Assembly: GCF_900105755.1 (NCBI RefSeq)
Contig: NZ_FNTQ01000001.1
Span: 9,052,001-9,116,000 of the forward strand
Direction of reading: 5' to 3'
DNA length: 64,000 bases
Origin: Streptomyces sp. Ag109_O5-10
GTDB lineage: Bacteria > Actinomycetota > Actinomycetes > Streptomycetales > Streptomycetaceae
The position numbers and the translations under genes were made by a program. Positions within the stretch are counted from its first letter, which is position 1. Each line of letters begins with the position of its first letter. The notes below the pieces were generated by a model. It ran no database searches. It worked only from the letters and a program-made list of their open reading frames with translations, and had not been told where the DNA came from. Positions 46,475 through 53,847 of the stretch are shown here, piece by piece.

Positions 46475-46738
46475 ATGACAGGGTCCGAGGCCGAGGCCGA
46501 GAGGGAGATACTCGGTCACATCACGGAAATGATCAATCAGGAGAAGGACTTGCGTGACCGTCTGGCACGGAAGGAGATCGACGAGCCGACCGAGCACGCC
46601 CGCCTGGCCCGCCTGGAGACCGAACTGGACCAGTGCTGGGACCTGCTCCGGCAGCGCAGGGCCCGGATCGAGGTGGGGCAGGACCCCGGCGCGGCGAACG
46701 TGCGTCCCGCGTCGGAGGTCGAGGGCTACCTGTCCTGA
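46475..46738 (+). CDS. DUF2630 family small protein
   Basis: An 87-residue, highly charged, helical protein of the actinobacterial DUF2630 family (ILGHITEMINQEKDLRDRL, LDQCWDLLRQRRARIEVG, ending in VEGYLS). The helices could form a coiled coil. GGAGAGGGGC precedes the ATG. No function is known for the family. It is divergent from the ABC exporter. Confidence 0.88.
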   Translation: MTGSEAEAEREILGHITEMINQEKDLRDRLARKEIDEPTEHARLARLETELDQCWDLLRQRRARIEVGQDPGAANVRPASEVEGYLS

Positions 46739-46920
46739 GGGCCGCGTGCACGGCGTGGCCTTGCCGGGAGGAGGCCGCGCGGACTTTCGCGGAACCGTCC
46801 ACGTTGTGCTCGGCTCGGACTTACCCGACATCGCCTGCCCGTACGCGCGTCAACCGCACGCGACCCGGATCGCCTGGACCGCGGGCCGGCACGTCGGCGA
46901 CGGGCAGTCCCCGAACCGGC

Positions 46921-46958
46921 AAGCGGACAGCGGACCGACAAGCGGACAGCGGACCGAC
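46921..46958. repeat. 19-bp perfect tandem duplication
   Basis: AAGCGGACAGCGGACCGAC occurs twice head to tail, with an internal near-repeat of CGGAC units. It lies in an intergenic region and probably arose by slippage. Confidence 0.85.
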
Positions 46959-46989
46959 AAGGTGGCCGCGCGACTGGCGCCGCAGGACG

Positions 46990-47029
46990 TGTGGAGGCGT
47001 CCACCCCGGCAGGCGTCGACGCCTCCACA
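46990..47029. terminator. Bidirectional hairpin between convergent genes
   Basis: TGTGGAGGCGTC pairs perfectly with GACGCCTCCACA (12 bp) around a 16-base loop, 31 bases past the DUF4235 stop on the minus strand. Confidence 0.75.
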
Positions 47030-47059
47030 AGCGCGTCACCCCGCGTACGGGGCGGCCCG

Positions 47060-47326
47060 TCAGCCGGGCCACGTCCCGGTCAGGCTGCGGACACCGGTGG
47101 CGCCCGCCCGGTCGACAGCCGCCTTCACCACCGCGAAGATGGCGCCCTGGACCATGGCGGCGAGCAGCACCTCACCCCAGGTGCGCTCCTCGTCGGTGGC
47201 GTCCGGGGCGTCCTCGTCGTGGCCGAGCACCTTCCACGTCTGTTTGAACAGCGCTCCCGCGGCCAGGCCGCCCGCGACGCCGAGAGCCAGCCCCACCGGC
47301 TTGTAAGCGATTTTCGCTGCCTTCAT
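47060..47326 (-). CDS. DUF4235 family membrane protein
   Basis: An 88-residue protein with two membrane segments (YKPVGLALGVAGGLAAGALF and VLLAAMVQGAIFAVVKAAV) separated by an acidic loop (HDEDAPDATDEERTWGE), as in the actinobacterial DUF4235 family. AAGGGG precedes ATG 47326. It is the last gene of a three-gene minus-strand run with DUF3618 and holin-X proteins, 5 bases from the previous stop. This trio is common in streptomycetes; its role, probably at the membrane, is not known. Confidence 0.88.
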   Translation of the reverse strand: MKAAKIAYKPVGLALGVAGGLAAGALFKQTWKVLGHDEDAPDATDEERTWGEVLLAAMVQGAIFAVVKAAVDRAGATGVRSLTGTWPG

Positions 47327-47331
47327 CCGGC

Positions 47332-47724
47332 TCACCCCTTCACACGGCGGCAGACCATCCACACGACCACGGCCGCGCCCGCCACCGCCACCAGCGCCGC
47401 GCGCTTGTCCCGTGCCGGCCGCGCCCCCTGCGCGGTCCTGTCCCTGACGGGGCCGGGCAGCCGTTCCTGGGCCCGGTGGGCCACGTCGACGGCCTTCACC
47501 TTCAGTTCCCCGGCCTTGACGACCGCCTGCTCCTTCAGCTGCCCGCCCTTCACGGCAGCCTGCTCCTTGACTTCTGCGCCCTTCTGCCGGGCACGCGCCT
47601 TGACATCGGTCTTCGACGCGAGGGCCTCGACCGTCTCCCCGAGCTCGGCCCGGGTCCGCTCGACCTGCTCGCGCAGTTCCCCGGGGTCGGCGGCGGTGGC
47701 TTCGTCGTGTGGCGGCTGGGTCAT
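47332..47724 (-). CDS. DUF3618 family protein
   Basis: A 130-residue protein with a long, charged, coiled-coil-like N-terminal region (DPGELREQVERTRAELGETVEALASK, cut here by family convention) that includes Lys/Ala/Val-rich repeats, and one C-terminal membrane helix (RAALVAVAGAAVVVWMVCRR). It therefore resembles a tail-anchored, amphipathic helix protein. AAGGAGAG precedes the ATG, which overlaps the stop of the holin-X gene (ATGA). Function unknown. Confidence 0.88.
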   Translation of the reverse strand: MTQPPHDEATAADPGELREQVERTRAELGETVEALASKTDVKARARQKGAEVKEQAAVKGGQLKEQAVVKAGELKVKAVDVAHRAQERLPGPVRDRTAQGARPARDKRAALVAVAGAAVVVWMVCRRVKG

Positions 47725-48158
47725 CGGTGCGCACTCTCCTTGATCGTGGCCACGTCGGCCTTGACGTTCTCGACGGTCTGCTCGGGCGTGGGCGGCGCCG
47801 CCAGCCCGACCTGCTTCCTGCCGCTCCTGGCCAGCACCGCGGCGATCACGCCGAGCACCGCTGTGACGATCAGCCCCGCCGCCCAGACCGGCAGCACCAC
47901 CGACAGTGCGGCGATCACACTGGCCGCCAGCGCCTGGAGCATCAGGAAGCCGGCGACTCCGGCGCCGCCGAACAGGCCGCCTCCCTTGCCGTAATGCCTG
48001 CCCTTCTCCTTGAACTCCTCCTTGGCCAGCCTGAGTTCACCGCGCACCAACTCGGTCAGCTGTTGCGAGGCCCGCTGCACCAGCTCACCCACCGGCTCGT
48101 GGTCCAGGCGGTCCGTGCTCCGGCCGGATGAGACATGGGACGGCCGCGTATCCGACAC
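47721..48158 (-). CDS. Holin-X superfamily III membrane protein (actinobacterial phage-holin-like)
   Basis: A 145-residue protein with a hydrophilic N-terminus, an amphipathic helix (LVQRASQQLTELVRGELRLA) and two adjacent membrane helices (GGAGVAGFLMLQALAASVIAAL, VWAAGLIVTAVLGVIAAVLA), the layout of actinobacterial Holin-X. It is a chromosomal family, not evidence of a prophage. GTG 48158 has GGAGG 8 bases upstream. It is translationally coupled to the DUF3618 gene. Confidence 0.88.
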   Translation of the reverse strand: MSDTRPSHVSSGRSTDRLDHEPVGELVQRASQQLTELVRGELRLAKEEFKEKGRHYGKGGGLFGGAGVAGFLMLQALAASVIAALSVVLPVWAAGLIVTAVLGVIAAVLARSGRKQVGLAAPPTPEQTVENVKADVATIKESAHR

Positions 48159-48313
48159 ACTGCTCACCTCCCGTCGTTTCTGTTCCTGCCCGCCGGGCCT
48201 GTTCCGCCCGGCGGTCCGACGAACGCGCGGGTACCCCGGACGGCCGGGTTCAGGACACCGATGACCGCACAAGCGTCATGCGTGCCGCAGCAGCCGTGCG
48301 TGCCGGGGAAGGG

Positions 48314-49393
48314 TCACGCGTCGTCAAGCCGGCGCGCGTCCTCCTCGTCCCACGTCCGCGTGGAGCGGGGCTCGGTGTACGGCTCGGCCCCGGGCGGCAG
48401 GCCGCCCGCGACGGCCCGCTGGCGGGCGGCCTCGGCGTCGAACTCCAGGCCGAGCAGGACGGCCAGGTTGGTGAGCCACAGCCAGACGAGGAACACCACG
48501 ACGCCGGCCATGGTGCCGTAGGTCTTGTTGTAGGACGCGAAGCCGGCGACGTAGAACGCGAACCCGGCGGAGGCGATCAGCCAGACCAGCAGGGCGACGA
48601 GGCTGCCCGGGGTGATCCACCGGAACCCCCTGACCTTCGCGTTCGGGCTGGCCCAGTACAGGACGGCAAGCATCAGCGTGACCAGGACCACGAGGACCGG
48701 CCACCTGACGAGCGACCACGCCGTCAGCACGCCGTCCCCGATCCCGAGCGCGGCGCCGGCCTGGCGGGCGATGCCGCCGGTGAGGACCACGATCAACGCG
48801 CTGATCACCGCCATCACCATCAGGGCTGCGGTGATCAGGACGCGCAGCGGGAGGAGCTTCCACAGTGGGCGGCCCTCCGGCATGTCGTACACGGTGTTCG
48901 CGGCGCGGATGAACGCCCCGACGTAGCCCGAGGCCGACCAGAGCGCGAGCACCAGGCCGACGACCGCCATGACGGACCCGGCGCCCGCCCTGCCCTGCAA
49001 CTGCTCGACGGCCCGGGTGGCGACGTCCCGGGCCGCCCCCGGCGCCAGCTGCCGGACGTTGCGCAGCACCGCGTCGATGGTCGACTTGCCGGCGATGCCC
49101 AGCAGGGAGACCAGCACCAGCAGGGCCGGGAACAGCGACAGCACTCCGTAGTACGTCAACGCCGCCGCGCGGTCGGCCAGTTCATCGTCCTTGAACTCGC
49201 GCAGGGCGCCCTTGAGGACGGCGGCCCAGGCCCGCTTCGGCAGTTTCGCCGGCGTGTCCGGCGCGCGCCGTTCGACATCGGGTCCGGGTCCCGCCTCCTC
49301 GGGAGTCGGCACCCTGGGGATCGGTGTCCCGACTCCCGCGTGCTCGTCGCCGTCCCGGGGTGCCGTCCGCCATGGAACACGAAGCCTCTGCAT
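48314..49393 (-). CDS. YihY/virulence factor BrkB family membrane protein
   Basis: A 359-residue inner-membrane protein with about six helices. The family motifs DRAAALTYYGVLSLFPALLVLVSL (shown in part), LWSASGYVGAFIRAANTVYD and VVFLVWLWLTNLAVLLGLEFDAE are clear. The N-terminal 70 residues are hydrophilic and rich in Arg, Pro and Glu. ATG 49393 has GGAGGG some 12 bases upstream; a GTG 39 bases downstream is possible. A second member of the family lies at 51199-52035, with a phospholipase-D-like gene between. Function is unknown despite the name. Confidence 0.92.
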   Translation of the reverse strand: MQRLRVPWRTAPRDGDEHAGVGTPIPRVPTPEEAGPGPDVERRAPDTPAKLPKRAWAAVLKGALREFKDDELADRAAALTYYGVLSLFPALLVLVSLLGIAGKSTIDAVLRNVRQLAPGAARDVATRAVEQLQGRAGAGSVMAVVGLVLALWSASGYVGAFIRAANTVYDMPEGRPLWKLLPLRVLITAALMVMAVISALIVVLTGGIARQAGAALGIGDGVLTAWSLVRWPVLVVLVTLMLAVLYWASPNAKVRGFRWITPGSLVALLVWLIASAGFAFYVAGFASYNKTYGTMAGVVVFLVWLWLTNLAVLLGLEFDAEAARQRAVAGGLPPGAEPYTEPRSTRTWDEEDARRLDDA

Positions 49394-49930
49394 GGACGCC
49401 GGGTAACCCTCCAGCGCCCCTCCCACACCGCCGAGGGGGGAGCCGCCGCACGTCGGTGGAACCGGGCGCTGACAGGCACGGAACGCGCTCACGGAAGCAC
49501 CCGGTCTACCAGACCCGGACCGCGGCGCGTGCAGCACCGGGCGGGCTCAGCTACGCCGTTGGCGGCTCTGCCTGGCCTCCGGCAACGGTGCCTGACCCGG
49601 GCCGGCCACGTGCCTGGAGGTCTGGTGACGGGGTGTGGGGAGCGGGCCCGTCGGCGCCGCGAGTGCGGCCCGCGCCGTCGCACACCGCGGCACCGTCACC
49701 GCGACGGCGGCCGGCATGATCGTCACGCTGCCGGGACTGGCCCGGCTGGAGAAGCGTGCGGCCACCGACGCCACCGGCCGTGCTCGCGACCGGCAGGGAG
49801 CGCGTGAGATCCGCAGCGAGCGCGTGCGTTCTGGAGTAACGCGGTGCCGGCCGGGCATCCGGTCTTGCGGGCTCGGATCGTCCGGCAGCCCTCGACGTTC
49901 TGTCTTCATGGCCCAGTGGGGGGATTCGGC
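49394..49930. other. Divergent spacer, no gene supported
   Basis: About 540 bases between divergent genes. Open frames exist but have poor coding character. From 49844 an in-frame extension of the phospholipase gene (GTG with GGAG upstream) is possible but its third-position composition is weak until about 49970. No repeats or operators were recognised. Confidence 0.45.
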
Positions 49931-51142
49931 GTGCTACTCGACGATGCACCGGCAACTTCGGCTCGCGGGAGTGTCACGTCCGACACGGCGGTCCGCAAAC
50001 TGCGGCTGCGCCGCCGTCTGGAGCGGCTGATAGGCGTGGCCGCCACCGAGGGGAACGACCTGTTGCCACTGCGCAACGGGGACGAGATCTTCCCCGCGAT
50101 GCTCGGGGCGATCCGCTCGGCGCGGCACACCATCGACATGATGACCTTCGTGTACTGGCGCGGGCAGATCGCCCACGACTTCGCCGCCGCGCTGGCCGAA
50201 CGCGCCCGCGCCGGGGTGCGCGTGCGCCTGCTGCTCGACGGCTTCGGCGCCCAGAAGATCGAGCGGCGGCTGCTGGACCTCATGGACACCGCAGGCGTGC
50301 AGGTCGCCTGGTTCCGCAAGCCGGTCCTGCTGTCCCCGTTCAAGCAGAACCACCGCTGTCACCGCAAGGCCCTCGTGGTCGACGAGGAGACCGCCTTCAC
50401 CGGCGGCGTCGGCATCGCGCAGGAGTGGTGCGGCAGCGCCCGCAACCCCGCCGAGTGGCGGGACACCCACGTACAGGTGCGCGGTCCGGCCGTGGACGGC
50501 ATCGCGGCGGCGTTCGCGCAGAACTGGGCGGAGTGCCACGACGAACTCTTCGACGACCGCGACCGCTTCACGGAGCACCCGCAGAGCGGTTCGGCGGTGG
50601 TACAGGTGGTTCGCGGCTCCGCGAGCATCGGCTGGCAGGACATGCAGACGCTCATCCGGGTCATGCTCACCTCCGCCGAGGAGCGGTTCCGGCTGGCCAC
50701 CGCCTACTTCGCGCCCGACACCTACTTCATCGACCTGCTGTGCGATACCGCCCGCCGCGGCGTGCGGGTCGAGATCCTGCTGCCCGGCCCCCACACCGAC
50801 CAGCGGGCCTGTCAACTCGCCGGTCAGCACCACTACGCGCGTCTCCTGCGGGCGGGCGTGCACATCCGCCAGTACCAGCCGACCATGATGCACGCCAAGA
50901 TCATCACCGTGGACTCGGTCGCCTCCCTCATCGGATCCACCAACTTCAACCGCCGTTCCATGGACCACGACGAAGAGATCATGCTCACCGTCCTGGACGA
51001 GGGGTTCACCGCGGTGCTCGACCGCGACTACGAGGCGGACCTGGAGCGCAGCGTCGACATCGACCTCGGCCGGTGGAGGCGACGGGCGGTCCTGCAGCGC
51101 GTCAAGGAGGTCGCCGTCGCTCCGATCCGGCGCTTCCTGTGA
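49931..51142 (+). CDS. Phospholipase D-like protein (cardiolipin synthase family)
   Basis: A 403-residue phosphatidyltransferase-type protein with two HKD motifs: HRCHRKALVVDEETAFTGG and MMHAKIITVDSVASLIGSTN. The LPLRNGDEIFPAMLGAIRSA start and FVYWRGQIAHDFAAAL segment are typical of cardiolipin synthase-like enzymes. There is no strong N-terminal membrane anchor, so it is peripheral or cytosolic. GTG 49931 has GGGGGG 8 bases upstream; GTG 49844 would add 29 residues. It is followed by a YihY gene after 56 bases and lies opposite another. A role in membrane phospholipid synthesis or turnover is likely. Confidence 0.9.
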   Translation: MLLDDAPATSARGSVTSDTAVRKLRLRRRLERLIGVAATEGNDLLPLRNGDEIFPAMLGAIRSARHTIDMMTFVYWRGQIAHDFAAALAERARAGVRVRLLLDGFGAQKIERRLLDLMDTAGVQVAWFRKPVLLSPFKQNHRCHRKALVVDEETAFTGGVGIAQEWCGSARNPAEWRDTHVQVRGPAVDGIAAAFAQNWAECHDELFDDRDRFTEHPQSGSAVVQVVRGSASIGWQDMQTLIRVMLTSAEERFRLATAYFAPDTYFIDLLCDTARRGVRVEILLPGPHTDQRACQLAGQHHYARLLRAGVHIRQYQPTMMHAKIITVDSVASLIGSTNFNRRSMDHDEEIMLTVLDEGFTAVLDRDYEADLERSVDIDLGRWRRRAVLQRVKEVAVAPIRRFL

Positions 51143-51198
51143 TCAGTCCCCGCCGCCCCTTTGGGCGACGGGGCGCCGGTAGTGAGAACATCCGCCTC

Positions 51199-52035
51199 AT
51201 GGAGAGAGCAGACAGCCGTACGGCCCGCTGGTGGAGGGCGCTGCGCCGGACCCCGGCGGCCGTCTGGAACGACGACATCACGGACTGGGCCGCGGCGCTG
51301 ACGTACTACGCGGTGCTGGCCCTGTTCCCGGTTCTGCTGGTCGTCCTGTCGATCCTCGGCCTGACCATCCCCACGGCCAAGCCGCAGGTCATCGACCGTA
51401 TGGCACAGGCCGCCCCGCTCGCGTCCCGCGCACTGCTGCGCAGCACCCTGCGGCAGATGGCCGGACAGTCGTCGACGGCGTGGACGGTGATCGTCCTGGG
51501 CGGGGCGGCGGCGCTGTGGTCGGGTTCCAGCTATCTGAGCGTCTTCCGCCGGGCGTTGCACGCCATGCACCGGATCAGTGCGCACCGGCCGGTCTGGCGT
51601 ACCGCGCCCCGCATCGTGGCCACCGCCCTCGTCCTGGTCACCCTGCTGCTCACGTCCACCATCGCGATGGCGCTCACCGGAAGCCTGGCCCGGCGGCTGG
51701 GCCGGGTGCTGGACCTGGGCACCTGGCCGCAGGGGGCCTGGGACGCGCTGCGGTGGCCGGTGGTGGCCCTGGTCGCGGTCGTCCTGGTGCTGGTCCTGTA
51801 CCGCTCCGGCCCGGCGCCCACCCGCGCGGTCCGGATGATGGCGCCGGGCGGTGCGCTGGCGGTGGCGCTGGTGCTGATCGTCTCCCTCGGGTTCACCGTC
51901 TACACCTCGCACGTCGGCACCTACCACCGCCTGTACGGCTCACTTGCGGGCGTCGTCGTGTTCCTGATCTGGCTGTGGCTGTCCAACCTGGCCCTTCTGG
52001 TCGGCGCCCAGTTCAACGCGGAACTGGCCAAGTGA
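51199..52035 (+). CDS. YihY/virulence factor BrkB family membrane protein
   Basis: A 278-residue inner-membrane protein, the second of two family members here, with about six helices (WAAALTYYAVLALFPVLLVV, WSGSSYLSVFRRALHAMH, VVVFLIWLWLSNLALLVGAQ). It is shorter than the copy at 48314 because that copy has extra tails. ATG 51199 has no convincing ribosome site, so it may be translated by coupling or from a leaderless message. It is 56 bases from the phospholipase-D-like gene and probably co-transcribed with it. Confidence 0.9.
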   Translation: MERADSRTARWWRALRRTPAAVWNDDITDWAAALTYYAVLALFPVLLVVLSILGLTIPTAKPQVIDRMAQAAPLASRALLRSTLRQMAGQSSTAWTVIVLGGAAALWSGSSYLSVFRRALHAMHRISAHRPVWRTAPRIVATALVLVTLLLTSTIAMALTGSLARRLGRVLDLGTWPQGAWDALRWPVVALVAVVLVLVLYRSGPAPTRAVRMMAPGGALAVALVLIVSLGFTVYTSHVGTYHRLYGSLAGVVVFLIWLWLSNLALLVGAQFNAELAK

Positions 52036-52168
52036 GTCCGCCCCACCCGTTCCGGGACACGGCGTCGGCGGTGTACGGCAGAATGACGCCCACCGATGTG
52101 CCGTAGCGCAGCCGTGACCGCAAGTGCCTTGTTTCACACGGTCCTTGGGCGTGCGAGGAGAGGAAGAC

Positions 52169-52984
52169 GTGAGCGAGAACCAGAGCGCCACCCCCGCAGT
52201 GCAGCGACTCGACACCGGGACGGCGCACAACGCTCGCGTGTGGAACTACTGGCAGGGCGGCAAGGACAACTACGAGGTCGACCAGCAGGTAGGCGATCAC
52301 GTTGCCGGAATGATCCCCGTCATCCGCGACATCGCGCGCGCCGACCGGGAGTTCCTCGGCCGCGCCGTGCGCTGCCTGGCACGGGAGCACGGCATCCGTC
52401 AGTACCTCGACATCGGCACCGGCCTGCCGGCCTTGGAGAACACCCACGAGATCGCCCAGCGGATCGCCCCCGACTCGCGGATCGTGTACGTCGACAACGA
52501 CCCCATCGTGCTCGCGCACGCCCGCGCCCTGCTGACCAGTACTCCGGAGGGCGCCACCGACTACCTCGACGCCGACGCGCACGACCCGGACACCATTCTC
52601 CGGATCTCCGGACGGACACTCGACTTCACCAAGCCCACCGCACTCATGCTGCTCGGCATCCTCAACTTCGTCCTCGACGGTGACGAGGCGCGGGCCATCG
52701 CACGTCGGCTCGTGGAGGCGCTGGCCCCCGGCAGCTTCCTCGTACTGACCCATCCCACCACGGAGCCCGAACTCGGCGGCGACCTGCAGCTCGAGGCGAT
52801 GGAGTTCTGGAACGCCAACGCCAAACCGCCGGTCACCGCCCGCAGCGGCGAGGAGGTCGCCCAGTACTTCGACGGGCTCACGCTCCTGGAGCCCGGCCTG
52901 GTCTCCTGCTCTCTGTGGCGGCCGGAGCCCGGCGAAGAGCCGACGGTCGTACCCCAGCTGGGAGCCGTGGCGCTGAAGCCGTGA
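52169..52984 (+). CDS. SAM-dependent methyltransferase, DUF574 (PF04672) family
   Basis: A 271-residue cytosolic methyltransferase of the actinobacterial S-adenosyl methyltransferase (DUF574) family. Motifs include the N-terminal NARVWNYWQGGKDNYEVDQ, the SAM-binding YLDIGTGLPALEN, VYVDNDPIVLAHARALL and LMLLGILNFV. GAGAGGAAG precedes GTG 52169. Such genes are highly multiplied in streptomycetes and often stand alone, as here; targets are mostly unknown. Confidence 0.92.
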   Translation: MSENQSATPAVQRLDTGTAHNARVWNYWQGGKDNYEVDQQVGDHVAGMIPVIRDIARADREFLGRAVRCLAREHGIRQYLDIGTGLPALENTHEIAQRIAPDSRIVYVDNDPIVLAHARALLTSTPEGATDYLDADAHDPDTILRISGRTLDFTKPTALMLLGILNFVLDGDEARAIARRLVEALAPGSFLVLTHPTTEPELGGDLQLEAMEFWNANAKPPVTARSGEEVAQYFDGLTLLEPGLVSCSLWRPEPGEEPTVVPQLGAVALKP

Positions 52985-53072
52985 TCTCTCGACCCCGGCG
53001 GCGTTGCGGTGCGAAGGCACCCGGACATGTCTGACGACGGCGTACGACCGGGAGCCCTGCTGCCGAACGACT

Positions 53073-53106
53073 CCGGCCCCCGGCGACGAAAGTCGCCGGG
53101 GGCCGG
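53073..53106. terminator. Strong GNRA-loop hairpin after the tRNA gene
   Basis: CCGGCCCCCGGCGAC and its exact complement form a 15-bp stem closed by a GAAA tetraloop. It lies 4 bases past the tRNA 3' end on the minus strand and 88 bases past the methyltransferase stop, so it can end both. Confidence 0.88.
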
Positions 53107-53110
53107 ATGC

Positions 53111-53188
53111 TGGTAGCGGGGGCGGGATTTGAACCACGCGACCTCTGGGTTATGAGCCCAGCGAGCTACCGAGCTGCTCCACCCCGCG
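53111..53188 (-). tRNA. Initiator tRNA-Met (anticodon CAT)
   Basis: The minus strand folds as a tRNA: acceptor CGCGGGG, D-arm GAGC/GCTC, anticodon stem CTGGG/CCCAG around CTCATAA, T-loop TTCAAAT, and an encoded CCA end. The three GC pairs of the anticodon stem and the unpaired first base (C1 against T72) mark an initiator. The T-stem reads GCGTGG against CCCGC: the extra T makes the molecule 78 instead of 77 bases, and stem pairing is restored only if that T bulges out. It is followed by a strong terminator. It may work poorly or be a pseudo-copy. Confidence 0.88.
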
Positions 53189-53725
53189 TCGGTGTCTTTA
53201 CCGTACGGCATCCGCGCGGCGCCGGCAGGGATTTATGCCGAGGGCCGTCCCTCCGGCCAGCGCTCATCCCGCCGCACCGGCGACCGCGTTCCGGGTTTCC
53301 CGGGCGCCACGGTCTTCACCAAGGTCTTCCACGGCCGGTGTGGGTGCGCCGGCGTAGGACTCCCCGGTCTCGCGGACCGGCTTCGCGGGCAGCGTGCCCG
53401 CATCGCTCCTGCTTCCCGGCGCCGAGAACTGTGGCCCCACGGGTGCGGCGCAGGAGGTGGGGGGTCGTTCCACGAGGCGCCGAACTCAATGGGACCGGCG
53501 GGCGGTTCGCCGATCAGGTCGGCCGGCCGGCGGCGCGTTCGCGGGCCGACGTGTTCACGGCCTCGGGGCAGTGGTGGGTGGCCCTGCCCTGTTCCGGCCG
53601 GGTGTGGTATTCGGTGCGCACGTCGGCGAAGCGGGCGGCTTCCGCCCGTCGCAGCCCGGGACGTGAAGGGGGGCGCGGGAAGCCGGCGATCTCGCTGCTG
53701 CGGTCCGTTCGCCCGGGCGGTGTCG
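53189..53725. other. Non-coding region between tRNA and GH3 operon
   Basis: About 540 bases with open frames on both strands but no start, ribosome site or recognisable protein. The tRNA promoter probably lies in the first 50 bases (TACGGTAAAGAC read leftward). I see nothing else. Confidence 0.45.
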
Positions 53726-53759
53726 GAACGCTCGGCCGGAAAACTCCGGCCGAGCGTTC
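53726..53759 (-). terminator. Hairpin after the GH3 operon
   Basis: GAACGCTCGGCCGG and its exact complement form a 14-bp stem with a 6-base loop, 89 bases downstream of the GH3 stop on the minus strand. Confidence 0.82.
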
Positions 53760-53847
53760 GCCAGGGTCCTGGCCGCGGTGCGCCGATCACCGTAGGGCAG
53801 GGACCTTCGGATCCGCCGGGTCGACGCCCCGGCCGCAGGATCTCCGG

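Larger units (their letters stand above)
46739..47059. other. Non-coding region with tandem repeat and hairpin
   Basis: About 320 bases between convergent genes. It contains the 19-bp tandem repeat (46921-46958) and the hairpin (46990-47029). No gene is supported here. Confidence 0.55.

Noticed and set aside
46921..46958. CRISPR array
   Set aside because: Only two adjacent copies of a 19-bp repeat without spacers and no cas gene.
47721..48158. Holin-like gene as a sign of prophage
   Set aside because: No other phage gene is near; this holin-X family is a common chromosomal actinobacterial family.
48231..48236. GGGTAC as a stress sigma factor -10 box before the holin-X gene
   Set aside because: The nearest -35-like GTGT is 18 bases away, longer than the 14-16 expected, so support is weak.
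53233..53790. A 185-codon minus-strand frame between the tRNA and GH3 terminator
   Set aside because: It has no ribosome site or recognisable domain, and it overlaps a terminator hairpin.
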